A stretch of DNA of 64,000 nucleotides from Clytia hemisphaerica (GCA_902728285.1 CACVBU010000194.1:806001-870000), one strand, 5' to 3'; shown: positions 45,764-60,204, counted from the stretch's first letter. The notes: generated by a model from the sequence alone, not told the origin. Made by a program: numbers and translations.

Positions 45764-48700
45764 CTGAAGATGAAAGAATGAAAACAGATTAATTAGTTGT
45801 ACAAAGAGGAAATTTTAATGCAAATTTTGATGAAGAATTGAAGAAGCCAGTACAAAGAAAGTTATTCTTCTTGATAATAGACAACTTTCCCAAATACCTC
45901 TTTCATACAAAGTTGAAAGTTATAAGTTTTCAGATTTAATAAACAAATAACGCTCATTCAGAGCACCATATGACCGATGACTGACTGAACCCATAATCAA
46001 ACATTTTCATCGTCATTTGATATTTATACTGCGTTGGTGATTAGAATGTTTGATTACCGCAATCAACTAATTGTTTCCGCTCATTTGTCTTTTATGCAGT
46101 TGATGATGATGAAAAAAGAAAAGATATTTTGTTACATGGATAGCGCGCCTCGTTGCACCGATCGCCCCAATGGAGCTTTTACAAGCTGATACTGGATTGG
46201 TATCCGAACAAAAGATATTAATTGATTTTGTCTGTATTAATTCTACCATGGGCCTATTTTTGTACAAACTCCGGCCAACTTAAGAGTGTTTATTTTCACT
46301 ATCATATATTTGACCAGCTTTAGCGAAGTTCAAAAATAGGAATACATTTTTATAATTTTTATTACCCTGAAAATTTTCTAATGAGACCCAAACATCAAAT
46401 TATATTGCTGTTGTTTTTCTGTGACAAGAAGTTTGAAGCACGTCTGTGGTTTGTGAGTGGACGTTTTTTGTACGTCGCGCGGCTTCAACCATACACGGTT
46501 GAGAGAATATTGGATGGACGTCATACATCGGCCTTTTGACGTTCTTTCTGATGTCAACCCTTGGGAAAAGAGAATGCAAGAGCAATATCGAAGTTGTTCT
46601 ATTTTTATCTGTCATTAACTTTTCTTAAAGTACGAGACACGCGCTTCCTATTGAGAATCGTCTTCAAGAAAAACATTCCTCATATTCAACCAATACAAAT
46701 AAGTCTGTACACAGAATCTCAAAGAACCAAAGCTAATCGTCTTTAGGGTGATCTCGATACTGTATCAACATTGGAAATCTTCAATATTGTTCTGTTACTA
46801 TTTCTGGTCATTATAATTCTTATGGAATTATGTTCGCTTAGCCTCTAAGCAACGGATTAGAATAGGTGGATTAACTTCTCTCGTTGCTCCCAAGAGAGAT
46901 CCATTGTCTTCTCATTGTTACAAGAAAAATCTGTAAATGACTCTGCGCACTCCTCGTTTAGTTTTTTCATTGTTTTTATAAGAACAATTTTCCAATTTAT
47001 ACAGTTTCGAAAACGAATTTGTCCTATGATTCGATCAATTTTGATGATTTTGCAAATATTTTAAATCCTGCACTTAAGTTTTAGCATCAACAAACGCTAG
47101 ACCAGTTTTAATGTAAATTTTTAATCTTTTGTCAATGGCAATCTTCAGATAAGTGAAAATTAACGTATGGTCTATAAACTAAGAAACTATCGATGGGTCA
47201 CGAATGGGTTGCATACTGGTGAAAGAAGACTGTATTTAGAATTAGGAAAATAAATTTCAAATTATTTGGCTAATTTCTGCATTGGATAGAAAGGGCTAAA
47301 AAAGTGCATTTTCTTATTTAAAATGTACCACGTGATACGTAATGACCAATGAAAATGTTGAAAGTAATGATTTTTTACAACTTTTTTACAACTTATCAAG
47401 TTTTAATTGCTAGCAAACTCGTAAAAAAGTTTGATAACCTAACGAGGAGTGTTTTCTATGAGTTCTTAATCCACCTATTCTAATCCGTTGCTCTAAGTGT
47501 GTTTGTTATGAGTGGATAGTGAGTGAAGCGGTCTTTCCCTTTTGATTTGTGAGGAGAAGTATTAGTTCAGGTGATTGTGGTCTAATTGAGTGGTTTATTC
47601 GGTGATCAGAGGGATGGAGTTTTTACAACAATAAAACGTGATTGGTTAGGAAAAGAGTTTTATTCGCTCAGACTAAATGTAGCTTTATGAGTTAAGAATC
47701 TACAGACCAACTCATTTATCCTTTTCCAGGAGGTTTGGTTGTGACCACCCAGAGGAGCAAGATGAGTTTTATGGTGGTTTTGAACTGATGGTGATCAATT
47801 ATATCATACTTATTTCAAATAGATGCAAAACGTCTTGTAAAACTTCCATCATGACGGGTCAATCAAGTGATATAGGGGTGTCTACGGCTTTGTGGTCATC
47901 CTTCCATTTGTACCCTGGAGACTTCATATAATCAGGCTTCATAATATAGTATTCTAAAAGCATTAATACGAAAAGACGATTTTTAAAAACCTCGTCACTA
48001 AAAGAGCTCAATATCTTGAGACAGCAATCAGCAAGAGTAACTCCTGCAGACCGACTCGAAAGCTCAGGTTGTGAGAAACAATATGCTATAAATAAAGATG
48101 GTTTCCGTGTAGTTTAAGCAATCTTTCAAAGAGTGTTACAGTTCGAAGGCCATTTGAGAAAAAGTCTAAGATATGGCCTTAAATAAGGTTGAAAAATTGA
48201 TTCATTTTTCGAGGAACTTCGCAAGTGACTGATTTCACCAATTGGTGAGTGCAAGGGTTTTGGGAAAATTGACAACAGTAATGTACTGTGGAAATGATGA
48301 CTAGGAGATAAATGAAGTGATACATGGAAACAATTGAGAAATTGAGATGAAAAGGAGATTCAAAGTTCAAAGGAGACGCAAGAAATATTTGGAGACGAGA
48401 GATTATCTTGCTCTCTGAACAGAAGTAAGAATAGAGGTTGCGCTACGTGATCAAAACTATTGTTTACATGGTCAAATAAGATTATGTATGAGATGGACTT
48501 ACTACTTAAAAGTTTGATAAGATTGTTACATTATTTTTTGAAAAAATACAGGTTGAGGCATTCTTTCAAACAATCTTATTGCTGTCTTTCTCAATGATGA
48601 TGATTATGAAAAGCAATAAAAAGTATAAACATTGAGCTTAAGCCTGAATGGCTAGAGGGGACTGTCCGAGCAAAGAAAATCGAAGCCTTAAGATTTTCGC

Positions 48701-48849
48701 CACTTTTAAAATGGCAGATTGAAACTAGACGCTTTCTTTGTTTTTCACTTTGGCATATTAATCGAAATCGGGTGATTGATTTTACGTTCGATCTACTGTG
48801 TTTGCGAAAAATACAGGGCATAAAATAATCCATGGTTTGGCTAACCAGT
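45764..48849. other. Spacer, no gene seen
   Basis: Probably holds the noncoding first exon and promoter of the peptide gene. No other supported feature. Confidence 0.4.
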
Positions 48850-49389
48850 AGCCTGGATATCCAAGCTCAAAATTTTAGAAAAAACAAGATTTACCTCAAC
48901 ATACAAAGTTCTAAAATTATAGAGCTTGGTCTCCCTAGAGAATGAAAGTGAAAACCCATGTTTCCTAGCCAACCCAGGGCAGCAAAACAGAAATTAATAA
49001 AAAGAAGTCTTACAAGATCTAAAACTATTTAAAACATCCAAAGATTACACCAAAGTCCATAAAAAAGTTAGCATGCATTATCATGGCCAACCATGTTTTC
49101 TTGGAAAATGAACTTGCCTCTGTTTTCTTCTTTTTCATGTTTTCATGTAACAGAAGGCCCTATCTTCACTAGCAACTGGAGGACTATCCTATTTTTGCTT
49201 TAGGATTGCTCAACGCCGTGTAGATTGGCCCTTACGGCGCCTTACGGTTTTAGCGAAGTGAGTGCAAGCAAGCGGATTGCATTCTCTTAAAGAGAATGCA
49301 AATCGCTCTAGGGAGACCAGGCTGTAAACCAGAACATAAAATATCAAAAACTAGACTGTGAAATAGTTTACAGCCTGGATATCCAGGCT
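48850..49389. mobile_element. Composite hairpin element, AGCCTGGATATCCAGGCT type
   Basis: The left hairpin runs from AGCCTGGATATCCAAGCTC (48850) to GAGCTTGGTCTCCCTAGAG (about 48926-48944). The right hairpin runs from CTCTAGGGAGACCAGGCTG (about 49306) to AGCCTGGATATCCAGGCT (ending 49389). The two hairpins are mutually inverted, and GCATTCTCTTAAAGAGAATGC forms another small palindrome near 49278. No protein coding. Confidence 0.6.
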
Positions 49390-51467
49390 AGCTAGCCAGA
49401 GAAACGGAATGCAACCATCATGACAGCTGCAAATTCATTTGGAAGAAAAATGATGAGAAGAAGTCAATTACGCTAAATAGTTTTTGAAGGTCATTTGCGG
49501 AGGATGATATTTGCGATCGAAGTTCGATGAAGATATTTTTAGAAAAAAACATTATGCTCCAATATCGATTGTCAACAAAATAAGAAGCAGTTGTAATTAC
49601 TCTCGAATCCGGTTGTCGAGCATACAGCATGGTGATGTATTCCACAGTCCAACACTTTGAGATAATTACTTTTCTAATTATAAGCAAACCTTTTTCAGAC
49701 AAAAATGTTTAGGCTGTTGAATATCATTAATTGATTCTTGCGAAATAAATGATTCAAGAAAAATGCATCAGTTAGACTCGAACTGTAATAATATAAAATA
49801 GGCCTGTCAGTGTCCCGTCAATGTTCTTGTATATGGACTTGTCAATGGTTCATTACTAATTTTATTTGCAAAATTTGATCATTTTTCATGATTGTGATTT
49901 GCATTCTTTGTTTTTGTAAATAGGTAGTTGTAGAAAAATTAACGACCCCATTAATTGTAATGAAAACGTAAACAAACGAAATCAGGAAAGTCGTAAAAAA
50001 CGTAAAAAAAGAACATTATATTTTCTCATCAATCGTGGAATGTTTGCTTTTTTGTCAATTGACGTTGAGCTGTCATAAATCAAATTTTGTTAATTTTTTG
50101 TTTTGGAGTGCGCCTCCCTTTTCCTGTTATTTTGAAGATTTTGAAGATTTTGATAATCCACAAAATCATTTGTGTATAATATAATCAATGTATATATTTA
50201 CTAGCAAATTAGTCTGGTATCTAAGTCATGTTATGTAGGGCGGCGGGCGTTTTCTAAAGTAGGAGAACAAATAACGATGAGAGGGTGTTGGTGACGATAA
50301 GGCAAATACGACAGAAGCTTTTTAATTTCTGGTACGGCGAATGAGGAAATTTAAGCGATTTTAAATAGTGATTTTACCGACGAGAAGGAAAATTTCGTTT
50401 TTTTTGTGAAAATCTGGTACGGTGGCCGTACCTGTCGTACCCGTTGCGTCGTGCCCGTAAGGGTGCTTGCGCTTACCTTACCCCTTCGGTCACCTTTTCA
50501 AAATTTAACGCAGTCGAAGAATATCTATACCAAAAATATGATATTTAGTAAAAAAGTATTTTTCCTATCTATACAAAGGTAACATATATTAAAAAAACTT
50601 TAGTTAACAAAATTTACAGACAAAAATCAATCAAATTATTTCAAACATAAAATATATTACATAGTTGGAGTTTATATTAACTTTTTTCGCAAAATATTCT
50701 TTTGTCGGGAGATATTTAATTTCTTGGACATATAAACTCTGGTGAACATTTCAGTTCAATTTAGGTATCTTAAGCTGAAGGTGTTGAATAGCATGACACT
50801 TTCATTAAATCTTGATGTATCCAAAACAATACGATTAAAAATCATATCTCTTTTACGCTAATTGCAAAAAATGCGCATTAGTACGCAAAAATGACCTCAA
50901 CTGCATTTCTTAAATACCTTTGCTAAATTTAAAAGACCTAAACTCAATCAAAGTTGTTTTTACAATAATTATCACTAAGAGTCATTTAGTTACATGTAAT
51001 TGTAGAAGAACTAATTGAAGAAGAGTTTCGCGAAAAAACTGTTGTCTCAATTTAGCGTTCCATTTCTCTGTATCTTCGACAATTTTGATGCGCACCCTAA
51101 TTATTTCTAAAATTAGTTTTAATTAGTTTATTTTAGTTTAGCATGCAAATTGAGCATTTCATGTACAATATATTTGCACAATACAAATTGTCGTTACCAA
51201 CATTCAATAAGTTGGTCAGCCCCTTTTACACCAATTAATTACATGTTCTATATCAATCTGACATAGATCTTCAATGAGTTTAAGGCTTCAAATTTATTCA
51301 TAGACATTTCATACTTACTAAGATGCAACAAAATATCCAACAACAACCCAATAGACCTGAGAAACATCTTGGCAAGCATATCTTAAAATGGTATATGAAT
51401 ACTCATGTAACGTACCATTGAAAGCGACAAATTGTCAAATACTTTGCTGTATCGCCATTTCAGATAC
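49390..51467. other. 3' flank of the transporter gene
   Basis: Contains the presumed 3' UTR of the minus-strand transporter. No other gene was recognised. Confidence 0.4.
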
Positions 51468-54400
51468 TCAAGAACAAATATCTTCAGCAGATGCAGGCAT
51501 GGCGACGTTCAAATATTTTTGAATCTTCTGCGTCAGTTGATCTATGAAAAACGAGAAAAAAAGGTTGAAAAAGGACTCTCGATCGAGTTGTTACAAATGT
51601 GCACAGAAACTAAATCATAATATTGATCTTTTAAGGTTGGTTAGCCAGTGGTAAATAGCCACACCCTCTAAACGCGGTATCAATCAAAAACTGAAACCTT
51701 ACTAAGGACAGGAAGAAAATGACGTAGAGACTGCAAACACAAAAAAACATAAAAATTATTTAGAAAGCCGCCAGCTCAAAATAGGATTCTTTCTTCGCTT
51801 GCTACAAAGCTAATTCTGAGCTCGAATCAAAAGAAAGCCAGACTTGTGAAATGTTAAAAATAGCAAACCTTGGAATACTGAGAAAAAACGTCAAAAAAGC
51901 TCATAATCCTTAAGTTCCAGTTTAAGTCTATAAGGTATTTATTGTTCGCACCGAAAAGTTCCCCGGTTGTGGGAGCAGTGGAACCTACATTTTTTTAAAC
52001 GGACTCAGCAAAGGATGGAGAAAGAATAAACTGATGAAAGGTTCACGCCGTTTAAAATTAAGCTGTACAATCTTCCTAAATTTCAGGAAAGACGTCAAAG
52101 ATGGTGATCAAAGGAAGTCTCAGAATTTCTTCAGCTGCTCAGAACATTGGTGGCGTTGACAAAAAAAAATTTCAAGCAAGATTAAAAAGACAAGACGGAA
52201 GTCGAGAAACTGTGAAAGACAAAAATAGTGAATCTTTTTGAACCGCTTTAAATCCTAACAGGAATTGATATATCTAGTTTTTCATGACATGACATTTCTA
52301 GGATGACTTTTTATTGACTGATTACTTTTTTCCAGTCATTTAATAAATATTGACTATTCAAAAACCTGTGCGAATTCTAGTATTACACTCCTGTCTCATC
52401 ATTTTAAGTGAAGATCTTTCAGCGAATGTGAATGAAACGTGTAAGCTAAATGTTAACACCCAGCCGGCACACAAAGTCAAAACAACGTCCATTTGACATT
52501 CATAACGTCCAAATAACGTTATTTGAACGTTAAGACAACGTTGTGTGCCAGCTGGGCAGGGGCAGGAAATCAGCTTTTGTTAATAGACAGAGATTGTTAA
52601 CTCAGTAATTCTTTTCACCTCAAAAAGTTCAAAAAGGACTCTCAAGATTTTTCAAACTTTCCAGTGATCATTGAGAGCTTAGTGGAAGTTGCCGAATTGT
52701 TCTCATTTTTCCATCTTTTCCCATTTTTTTATGAGGGCTGTTACAGGGCATCAGTAAAATCAAAGGCGTGAGAGTTTTCATCAAATTCAAATTCAACGAA
52801 AACGTTAAATCATTTCAATTTTGTGTCTTATTTTGTACTAAATTGTCCTTACAAATCAATTTTGAAAACAAAAGAATTATCTTGCATTTATGCTATTCCC
52901 GTCAACAATCGCAATGTTTGGAGGACAGCTTGCTAATTGGGTCAAATGATTTGTAGTGTGTAAACTTTCAGCTAATTAATTTTTGATTATAATTACAATG
53001 GAATATTGTGATGCAAATAAAGAGTATTTTTAGACCTTAATGAAAGTTAAGTGGGAGAGACAGGAAATACACAACACTTTCAACTTCAGCTCATCTGAAT
53101 CATAGCTATATGTTTGTACTTTTGTTTGAATATGTATGTATATATGAATATGAATATATATGTTTGAAAAATTGAAATTATGAAAAATACCAAAAATAAG
53201 GAAAATAAGACACCCCCTTCTCAAAGACCCACTAAGACCCCTCCCCAATGGAAAATTATACCTAAACTTTTGTCACCACTGAAAATAATAAAATAAGAAA
53301 ATCCTCACTGCAATATACTGTGCTTTTTTTCATCCTCACTGAATTTTCTGACTTGAAAACAATGGAATTTAAATGCCCAGGGATAGTAAAATAGAGGAAA
53401 ATTAAACACCATCGAGTTTCAGAACATTATTTTTACCCCCACTAGCTGAATAAATCATACTGGGTCTGCGAGAAGAGGTGTAATAAGTGACGAGTTTGAA
53501 ACCAATTAAAAGACTTACCGTATTTTTTCAGCCATTTGACAGGGATGATTTGATATTTGACAAAAGCGAAGTAGAAAGGAATACCAGAGAGTATGAATAG
53601 AAGACAAAAGAATGATTCCAGTGGGGCGGAGGCGAAGGGCGCGATGACAAGGTACAATGAACAGAACACCATCACGACTGGTATGCCAATGAACACCTGT
53701 CAAAATTATTACAGAGATAAATTGTAGATATATTCTGTTCTTTGAAAATAGTACCCTAATAGGGATCCTTCTCCATAAACACTTGTGATTAACTTATGAA
53801 TCATACTCTGGCAAAGATCAGAAAGAAAGAGCTATCTGCGTTGTTATATAATAGTACTTGCGAATTCATATATGAGTTAAACTACTTTGGATTGAGTTGT
53901 TTAAAAAACTAAGTAGGATAACAACGGACGAGAACATTTCAATAAGAACACACCTTATATGGTCTCTTCAAATCGGGTCGTTTGTATCGTAACCATAGCA
54001 ACGAGCCAAATGTAGCTCCGTAAGTTACCCAAGCCACAAAATTGAAATAAGTGATCAATGTTCCGAAGTTTGAGGATTCTGGTAGGATCATTATTAATGC
54101 TATGATGTACTGAAAAAGAAATACAGTTGACTGTCACTAATTCGACCTCGAATGGTCTAATTTGTTCGAATTAGAGAGGGATTCGAATTATAGGAAGCAT
54201 TTTACAAAGGTTTCTCTTTGACGGGGAAATAAAAATTACTTCCAAATATAGAATAGATTCGAATATACAGAAGTTCAAATAAACGAGAATTCACGGTACA
54301 GCAATTTTGATAACTAGATTTTCTCAGCTAATGATCCGTGTTTTAAAAGGCTCAGAAACGATCATAACTTTGACATTTGTTATATCAACAATGCCAAAGA

Positions 54401-57400
54401 TTTCACTGAAAAAGGAATTTTAGAATTAACTTTGTTGGGATACTCTCTTTGGGAAAATGGAATAAGTTGTATTAGAAAAAATAGCGCGAAAATTGAAGAA
54501 TGTCTCTTCTTCTTATTCTCGCATTTTGAGTTAATTAGCGGAGGTTGTATTCAAACAACTTACTATTGCTGATATATTGTACACTTCCAGTTGAATTAGT
54601 TTTTTTTTGGTTTTCAACGATGTTAAGGGGAGAGAGAAAACTTGATTGCAGCCGCGTGGGCATTTGACGGATGTTTTTCAGTTCAGACGTTGTCGAACGC
54701 GATCGTGGAAGGACGTCGTTATATAGCGGACGATTGTTCTTATTTGGAATAAGAATTTCAACTTGTGCGTACTAAGTGGAGGGTAGAAAAGATTTATTTT
54801 CCGTAAATAAGTCAATAAATCATAAATGTTTGGTCTCTTTTAGACACCACACATCGCTAATTCCTCAAATATTCTTAAATAAAGGGGGAGGTACGAGTAT
54901 CTAAAATACCGAATTAATGACGCATTTTTTGTGGATTATCGTCAACAGCGTCAGAAAAAATACCGTCACTTGTTTTTTCTAACATGGAAATACCGACCGA
55001 TAAAATAGGCTTATACCATCGAATCGTCAACCCCCCTTAAATGAGTTTTTTTTTCACTGGATGAGCAATTGGTATCTAATCCAAGCTAGCTAAAAGCCAG
55101 AGCATTCAAGCAATTTACTTTTCACTCGCCTGTGAGCGTCAGTTTGTTTAGTTTCATCTGGATAATTTTTATTTTTAAACACTTTATTTTCATTTTTTTT
55201 ACGATTGGCCAAATGGAACTGGATTGTCTTACTTCTGTAGCATAAGATACTGAGCAATGTTCATAGCGCACTGATAGAAAATTAAACGTTTCTCATTCAG
55301 CAGGGAAATTTTGGCTTTTCGACTGGACTGGATTCATGTAAGAAATAAGTACTTTAGAGAGAGAAGGGGAGGGGGGGGTCAAATTAAGATTACTAAAAAC
55401 TGTAACCCTTTTTATCGTGTTTCTTTCGATCCACCTGCCACACTATTGAGTTAGACATATGAAAGCTATCTAACATGAACTTTGATAGGTAGTGCTTCAT
55501 ACCAAGCTTGATGTGAAAAGTAACACGATTCGTTTGTGCGTTGGAGTGGCGGGAAACTATGAGGGTGTCTTGTATAAATGATAGAATATGAAATGTCAAA
55601 GAAAATATGGCAGGATATACCATAATAAATATCTATTTAAATATTCGATCTTCACATTGTGGTGAAGAAGATTAACGAACATTGAAAAGCACCAGGAAGA
55701 CAACGAATTCCATATTGGTTGCGGGGTAGGTTCTCCTTGATTGACCACCAACAGCCAACCAGAATTTTACAATCAGTCAGAAATGGATTTTCCAGACCAT
55801 ACGTCACATGATAACGAAAATGCAATGAATAATGGCAGAGTTGGAGGGTTCATAACGATACGCTTTTTGAGACATAATCATGAGAAATCCAGACCCATAA
55901 AGCAGTCGATTCCCCTATGTCAGCCAAATTCTCATGTCTTTCATCCTCGAAGGCAGTATATGTTGATAATTTTATATCTATAAAACTAGGCTATCAATCG
56001 GCAAAGTTTGGGGTTTAGTACGAAACACAAACTTTTGAGAAATGCAATTATTTAGAATATGGTATTTACTTTGATAAGCTAGTGAAATGGAACGAACTTG
56101 CGACTGCTTTTTTATTGCTTCACTCCCGTTGAATAAAAGAATCTATGTGTTGAAAAGGTCAAAGATGTCTGTCTATCTGTCTGTCTGTCAGGGTTTTAAG
56201 ACTTACCGAGAAAATAAGAGCCGGTATCGGTGAATTTCGTTCTTTGTGTAACATGGCTAAAATTTCCGGCATGTGTTTGTTACGAGCTGAAGCAAAGATC
56301 AATCTAAAAATAACCACATTGCATAAGATCAGAAAGCTTAGGATTTGAGAAATACTGAGCTCACACATGCTTACCGGATACGGCTTTAAATCAGTGTAAC
56401 AATTGGCAACGCTTTTTCTAACCTCTAGATGTTGATAAGGATTTGCTAATTAGATTTTGAAGTTTGACGTATAATTTAATTAAGGAGATCAAGTAATTGG
56501 CAACATTGATGCCAAACTAAACGAGCTTAAGGTATGTTCAACAGGTTCTGACATAGGCCTTCACGGGGGGGGGGGGTGAGGTGGAGAGGTACTCAGAGTA
56601 AACGAAAGACCGTATGTGCGACCCTAAGGCTTCGTTTTCCAAGCCTCCCAAATTGCACTCTAAGGGTCGAAGTGAACAAAGAATGGGAAAAAGATTTCAA
56701 GAAAATGCACTCACTATAAGGGTTAATTTTTCGTCAAAATTTATTCAAACTGGGCTAAATTTTAATGTGGTTTGGTGATGGTAAAAGTTTAATATAGAGC
56801 CACAAAAAAAGTTTTTCAGGGCTTTAAGCCAACTATTTGATCTCCTTAACTGAATGATGCGTCAAACTTTGAAATCTGAATTAAAATCTTTTGACCATCT
56901 AAATCCTTTTAAAACTGATTCCCCTCATTAACCTAAAGCCTAACCAAACCCCCGTATTCATTCCACCTACCGTCCACCAGTAAAAGCGCAGCCATTGGCG
57001 GCACCAAAAGAAGAAGCAGCCACAAGGACAGGCATGATCCAATGCATTACTCCATAAACCTCGTTTCCAAATACCTGAGATTGAGAAAAGATAATTCCTT
57101 TTTTATGACAGCTCATTGATTTTGGCAGTGCAAGAAGTAACTTTTGTGTGTAGAGTATAAATAGCTCAAATTTACACATCTTTTTTTTCTGTGTACTTTG
57201 GACTCTAAATCTATAAAACTATATATTTCGAAATGTAAAATCATCCCCTTGAAATGTAAAATTATCTCCTTAAAATGGGCCCTTTTGAAGAAGTTGAAGT
57301 AATGGAGACCATACGTACCACGCCTACAGCAGACGAATTAGCGAGCGTTTCGAAAGGCATGACGGTCAAGTAAGCAATGATGACGAACATGTATAAACCA

Positions 57401-60204
57401 ATCACAAGCGGCAGCCCAAATACAATGGATCTCGGGAGATTTCGCAAAGGATTGTTCAACTCTTCGACCGCGTAATTCAAATTATTCCACCCATCGTACG
57501 CCCATAAACCACCATAAAAGGCGTAACCAATATCAGAAATGTGCGTTGAAGTCCCTTTGAAGGGTTCAGAGAAGTTGGTGGTATATCCTAAGATAGACGA
57601 TGAGAGGGTTACTATGCAGTTTATTATAGACTCTCAGTTAGGTATGACGGAACAAATGGAACAAGTTACATTCAACAAGTCATTCTAAAGTCAAAGAATT
57701 AGCCCGGTCATTAGTTGTTAACTTTCCTTGGCTTTCTGTGGGAAAAGACATCCTGAACGCTTTTAAGCTTAAAAGAAGACATTTAACAGTGGAACTATAA
57801 TTATGCTTATTCGAAAGACGAATAGCTCGCCTATTCCAACACGGAAGCTGGAAGATGTCATAAAGAAGCTAAACTGTGAAATCAGAAAGAAAACACTAAA
57901 GGAAAAACAATTAGAAAGTACACAGTTGAAACATTGAAAACTAACGAAACCGCGCATCCTGCTCTCATCTTTCCTGTCAGGTCATTTTCAATTATCAACA
58001 CGTGTTATTTTTAGCTGAATTGTGGTAAATGTCAAGAAAAGTCGAAATCAAAACTGATTCTTTGTAAAGAGAAGTTAAAGAAGAGGATATTATTTTCATG
58101 GTTTAGAAAACCTTACTTAAAATGTCATCAAAGCAGGATCAGCTGATTAGTTGACATATTTCCAAACTAAGCCACTATTGGTCGAATCTATCTATGATCC
58201 ATAAGCTAAAATAATGGCTTTGTTAGCTTGAAAATATTGTAAAGCACAAAAACCTCCCGTGCTTACAAAAGGCACGGCAAATAAACGTTCAAGAGTTCAC
58301 TCGAAGGTTGGAAAACCTAGTAAGTAGAACTTTCCAAAACAATAAACCAACTGTCTTACCTTGTCCAAGCCTAACAATGCCCGTCAGAATGATCATTGCA
58401 AGAGCAGCCAATTTGCAGATGGTGAAAATGACTTGTACTTGGTTAGCAAGGCTAGCACTGGAACAGTTTATTATGATCAGCACAGCTGCAAAGGGAGAAA
58501 GTATTGCATTTACAAAATGTTAAGTTTTCTTGAAATGACTTCATTTTCTCCCTGTATTTCAAGACTTAGCTCTACTTGTAAAAAAAGTAAAAGAAAGTAA
58601 AAAAAGAAAAGTAACTGCATCATCTTATGAAAAACCAAATGAAACTTCTTATGGTTATATAAAACCCGTTGGGACTCTAAAAAAGACTTGGAAATTCAGC
58701 TAAATTATTTTCTTTGGTGAGAAAAACCACCTGGATCACTTAACTTAGTCAGGGGTGTGTGAGATTACTTACTTAAAAAGAAGAAGGCGACCAATTTGAC
58801 GATGAGTGTTTGATTCTCTGCTACGTGTTCATAGACAAGGAAAGGTTCCACGATGTAATCTCCTGCTGCAACACAGATGGCCGAAAGCGAGGCTGGCTTA
58901 AGCACGATGTTTGAGACGTAGACGAATAGAAAAGCGCACAGATCTCCTAACGCTTCTTTGATGTAAATGTACTCTCCACCTTACGTTTAAGATTAGGAAT
59001 ATTTAAATTCGCCCTGGCTTTCTGGGTAAGTGTATAGGTAATGAAAGAAGGTTCCAGATTTAACGGTAAGTTGCAGAGAAAAGCAATCCGGAGGGAGTAA
59101 CAACCGGTGGGGTGGAAACTCGAAACTTCAAAACTCGAAGCAAGAAAAGTTACAGGTAGTTTTTTCATCTTTCATGTGAACGATCGGTAAGTATTCGATA
59201 TTGAGGACTAATCAAAAGAAGACTTAGTTAGCTAAATGTCACAAGAATTAGATGAGGGGATAAAGGAAAAAATATGACATTATAGGTCCCTAACTACCCT
59301 CAATAACCCAAATCACATGTTCGACGAAGATTTTTTATTTAACTTTTTTCAAATATTATAGAAGCAGGAGGGCAAAGAAAAAATACCGGATTCTGGCAGC
59401 ATCAAGCCAAGCTCCACATAGCACAAACCACCGAAGATTGCTAACATTCCAGATCCTGCCCAAACCACAAATGACATTCCAACTGAACCAGAAAATTTCG
59501 ACACCTGAAAAGAAGATTATCAATTGCAATCCAAAACATCGTATTCAAGTGATTAACGGTAGTAGCAAAAAGCTGACAGTGCAAAATTCGATTAAGGTGA
59601 AAAACGTTATTTCAAAAGGAACTGTGACAAAAAGTTAAATTGACCCGGCTGAAGCACAGTCGTTTAAAAGTTATTTGGACATCGTGCAAAAGCTCGAGAA
59701 GCGTAAAGCAAAGTAACCACGTGCTTACAGTAGCAGCTGATGCAAAAATGCCGGAACCGATCATTGTACCGATGATGAGTGAAATACCGCCGAACAATCC
59801 GACTGTCCTTTTTACAGTGATCCCTTCATTCGCTTGTTCTAAGTCTACGAAATGAAGAAGTGAATCATTTGTCCTCAGATATAATATTATAAACATGATC
59901 TGCCGATCGACAACAACAACCTTAAATATCATCAATCATACAGAGCATTGTGTTGAACATTTAACCGATTGAAGTGATATGCACCCATTGAAATCGACCC
60001 TAAATAAGACCTCGGAGAAACGGGGATCAAACTACCTTCTTTTTCGTTGACCACTTTTTTGAATCCTTTGATGGATACATCGGGCGACATCCCATCACCT
60101 TGTTTATCGTACGATTTGTTGGTGAAACCCACAACCATTTCATTCCCACCAGCTCCATCAACCGGTTCGTTGGTCAAAGTTATCGAGCCGTTCTTTTTGA
60201 CCAT
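51468..60204 (-). CDS. SLC7 family amino-acid transporter, b(0,+)AT-like, 11 exons
   Basis: Exons in order are 60036-60204, 59729-59844, 59387-59504, 58773-58979, 58360-58485, 57319-57587, 56971-57074, 56207-56303, 53954-54109, 53519-53696 and 51468-51541. They sum to 1614 nt (537 aa plus stop); every junction is GT-AG with matching phase. A 56-residue cytosolic N-terminus precedes TM1, which carries IIGTMIGSGIF (about 80-90). TM6 has GLWAYDGWN, with Trp274 and Asp277 aligning with the Trp230/Asp233 I recall as important in human b(0,+)AT. AANGCAFTGGR and LRYKRPDLKRPYK follow in family order. Twelve membrane spans are expected. It is probably a plasma-membrane exchanger. The TM3-TM4 loop lacks the Cys that ties family light chains to SLC3 heavy chains. 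Exon 4 has a weak polypyrimidine tract. Confidence 0.93.
52459..52556. mobile_element. 98-bp hairpin MITE with CCCAGC ends
   Basis: CCCAGCCGGCACACAA at 52459 is mirrored by TTGTGTGCCAGCTGGG ending at 52556. Repeated AACGT words fill the loop, including AATAACGTTATTTGAACGTT. It sits in the last intron of the transporter gene. Confidence 0.75.
53241..53478. repeat. Interspersed repeat, copy 1
   Basis: The sequence from about 53241 (TGGAAAATTAT) to GGGTCTGCGAGAAG aligns over about 230 bp, same orientation, with 60765-60996. Shared phrases are TTTCTGACTTGAAAACAA, the CATCCTCACTG type and GGGTCTG(C/T)GAGAAG. It lies in transporter intron 10. Confidence 0.75.
54124..54300. mobile_element. Remnant with CAGTTGACTGTCACTAATTC end
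   Basis: Several TTCGAATTA/TAATTCGA words follow CAGTTGACTGTCACTAATTC at 54124, and an ACGAGAATTCACGGTACAG phrase closes the block. The style recalls the ends of Tc1/mariner-pogo elements. Imperfect and probably old. In transporter intron 8. Confidence 0.4.
56454..56875. mobile_element. TIR element in transporter intron 7
   Basis: Arms of about 45 bp are inverted: the left has GAAGTTTGACGTATAATTTA then AAGGAGATCAAG and AATTGGC (56454-56500); the right inverted has AAAGTTTGACGCATCATTCA then AAGGAGATCAAA and AGTTGGC (56829-56875). A G-run and a GAGGTGGAGAGGTACTC phrase lie inside near 56563. No coding capacity. Confidence 0.65.

Noticed and set aside
52101-52242. Small plus-strand frame of about 45 codons (starting MVIKGSLRISS)
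   Set aside because: Short, inside transporter intron 10, with no splice partners or family match.
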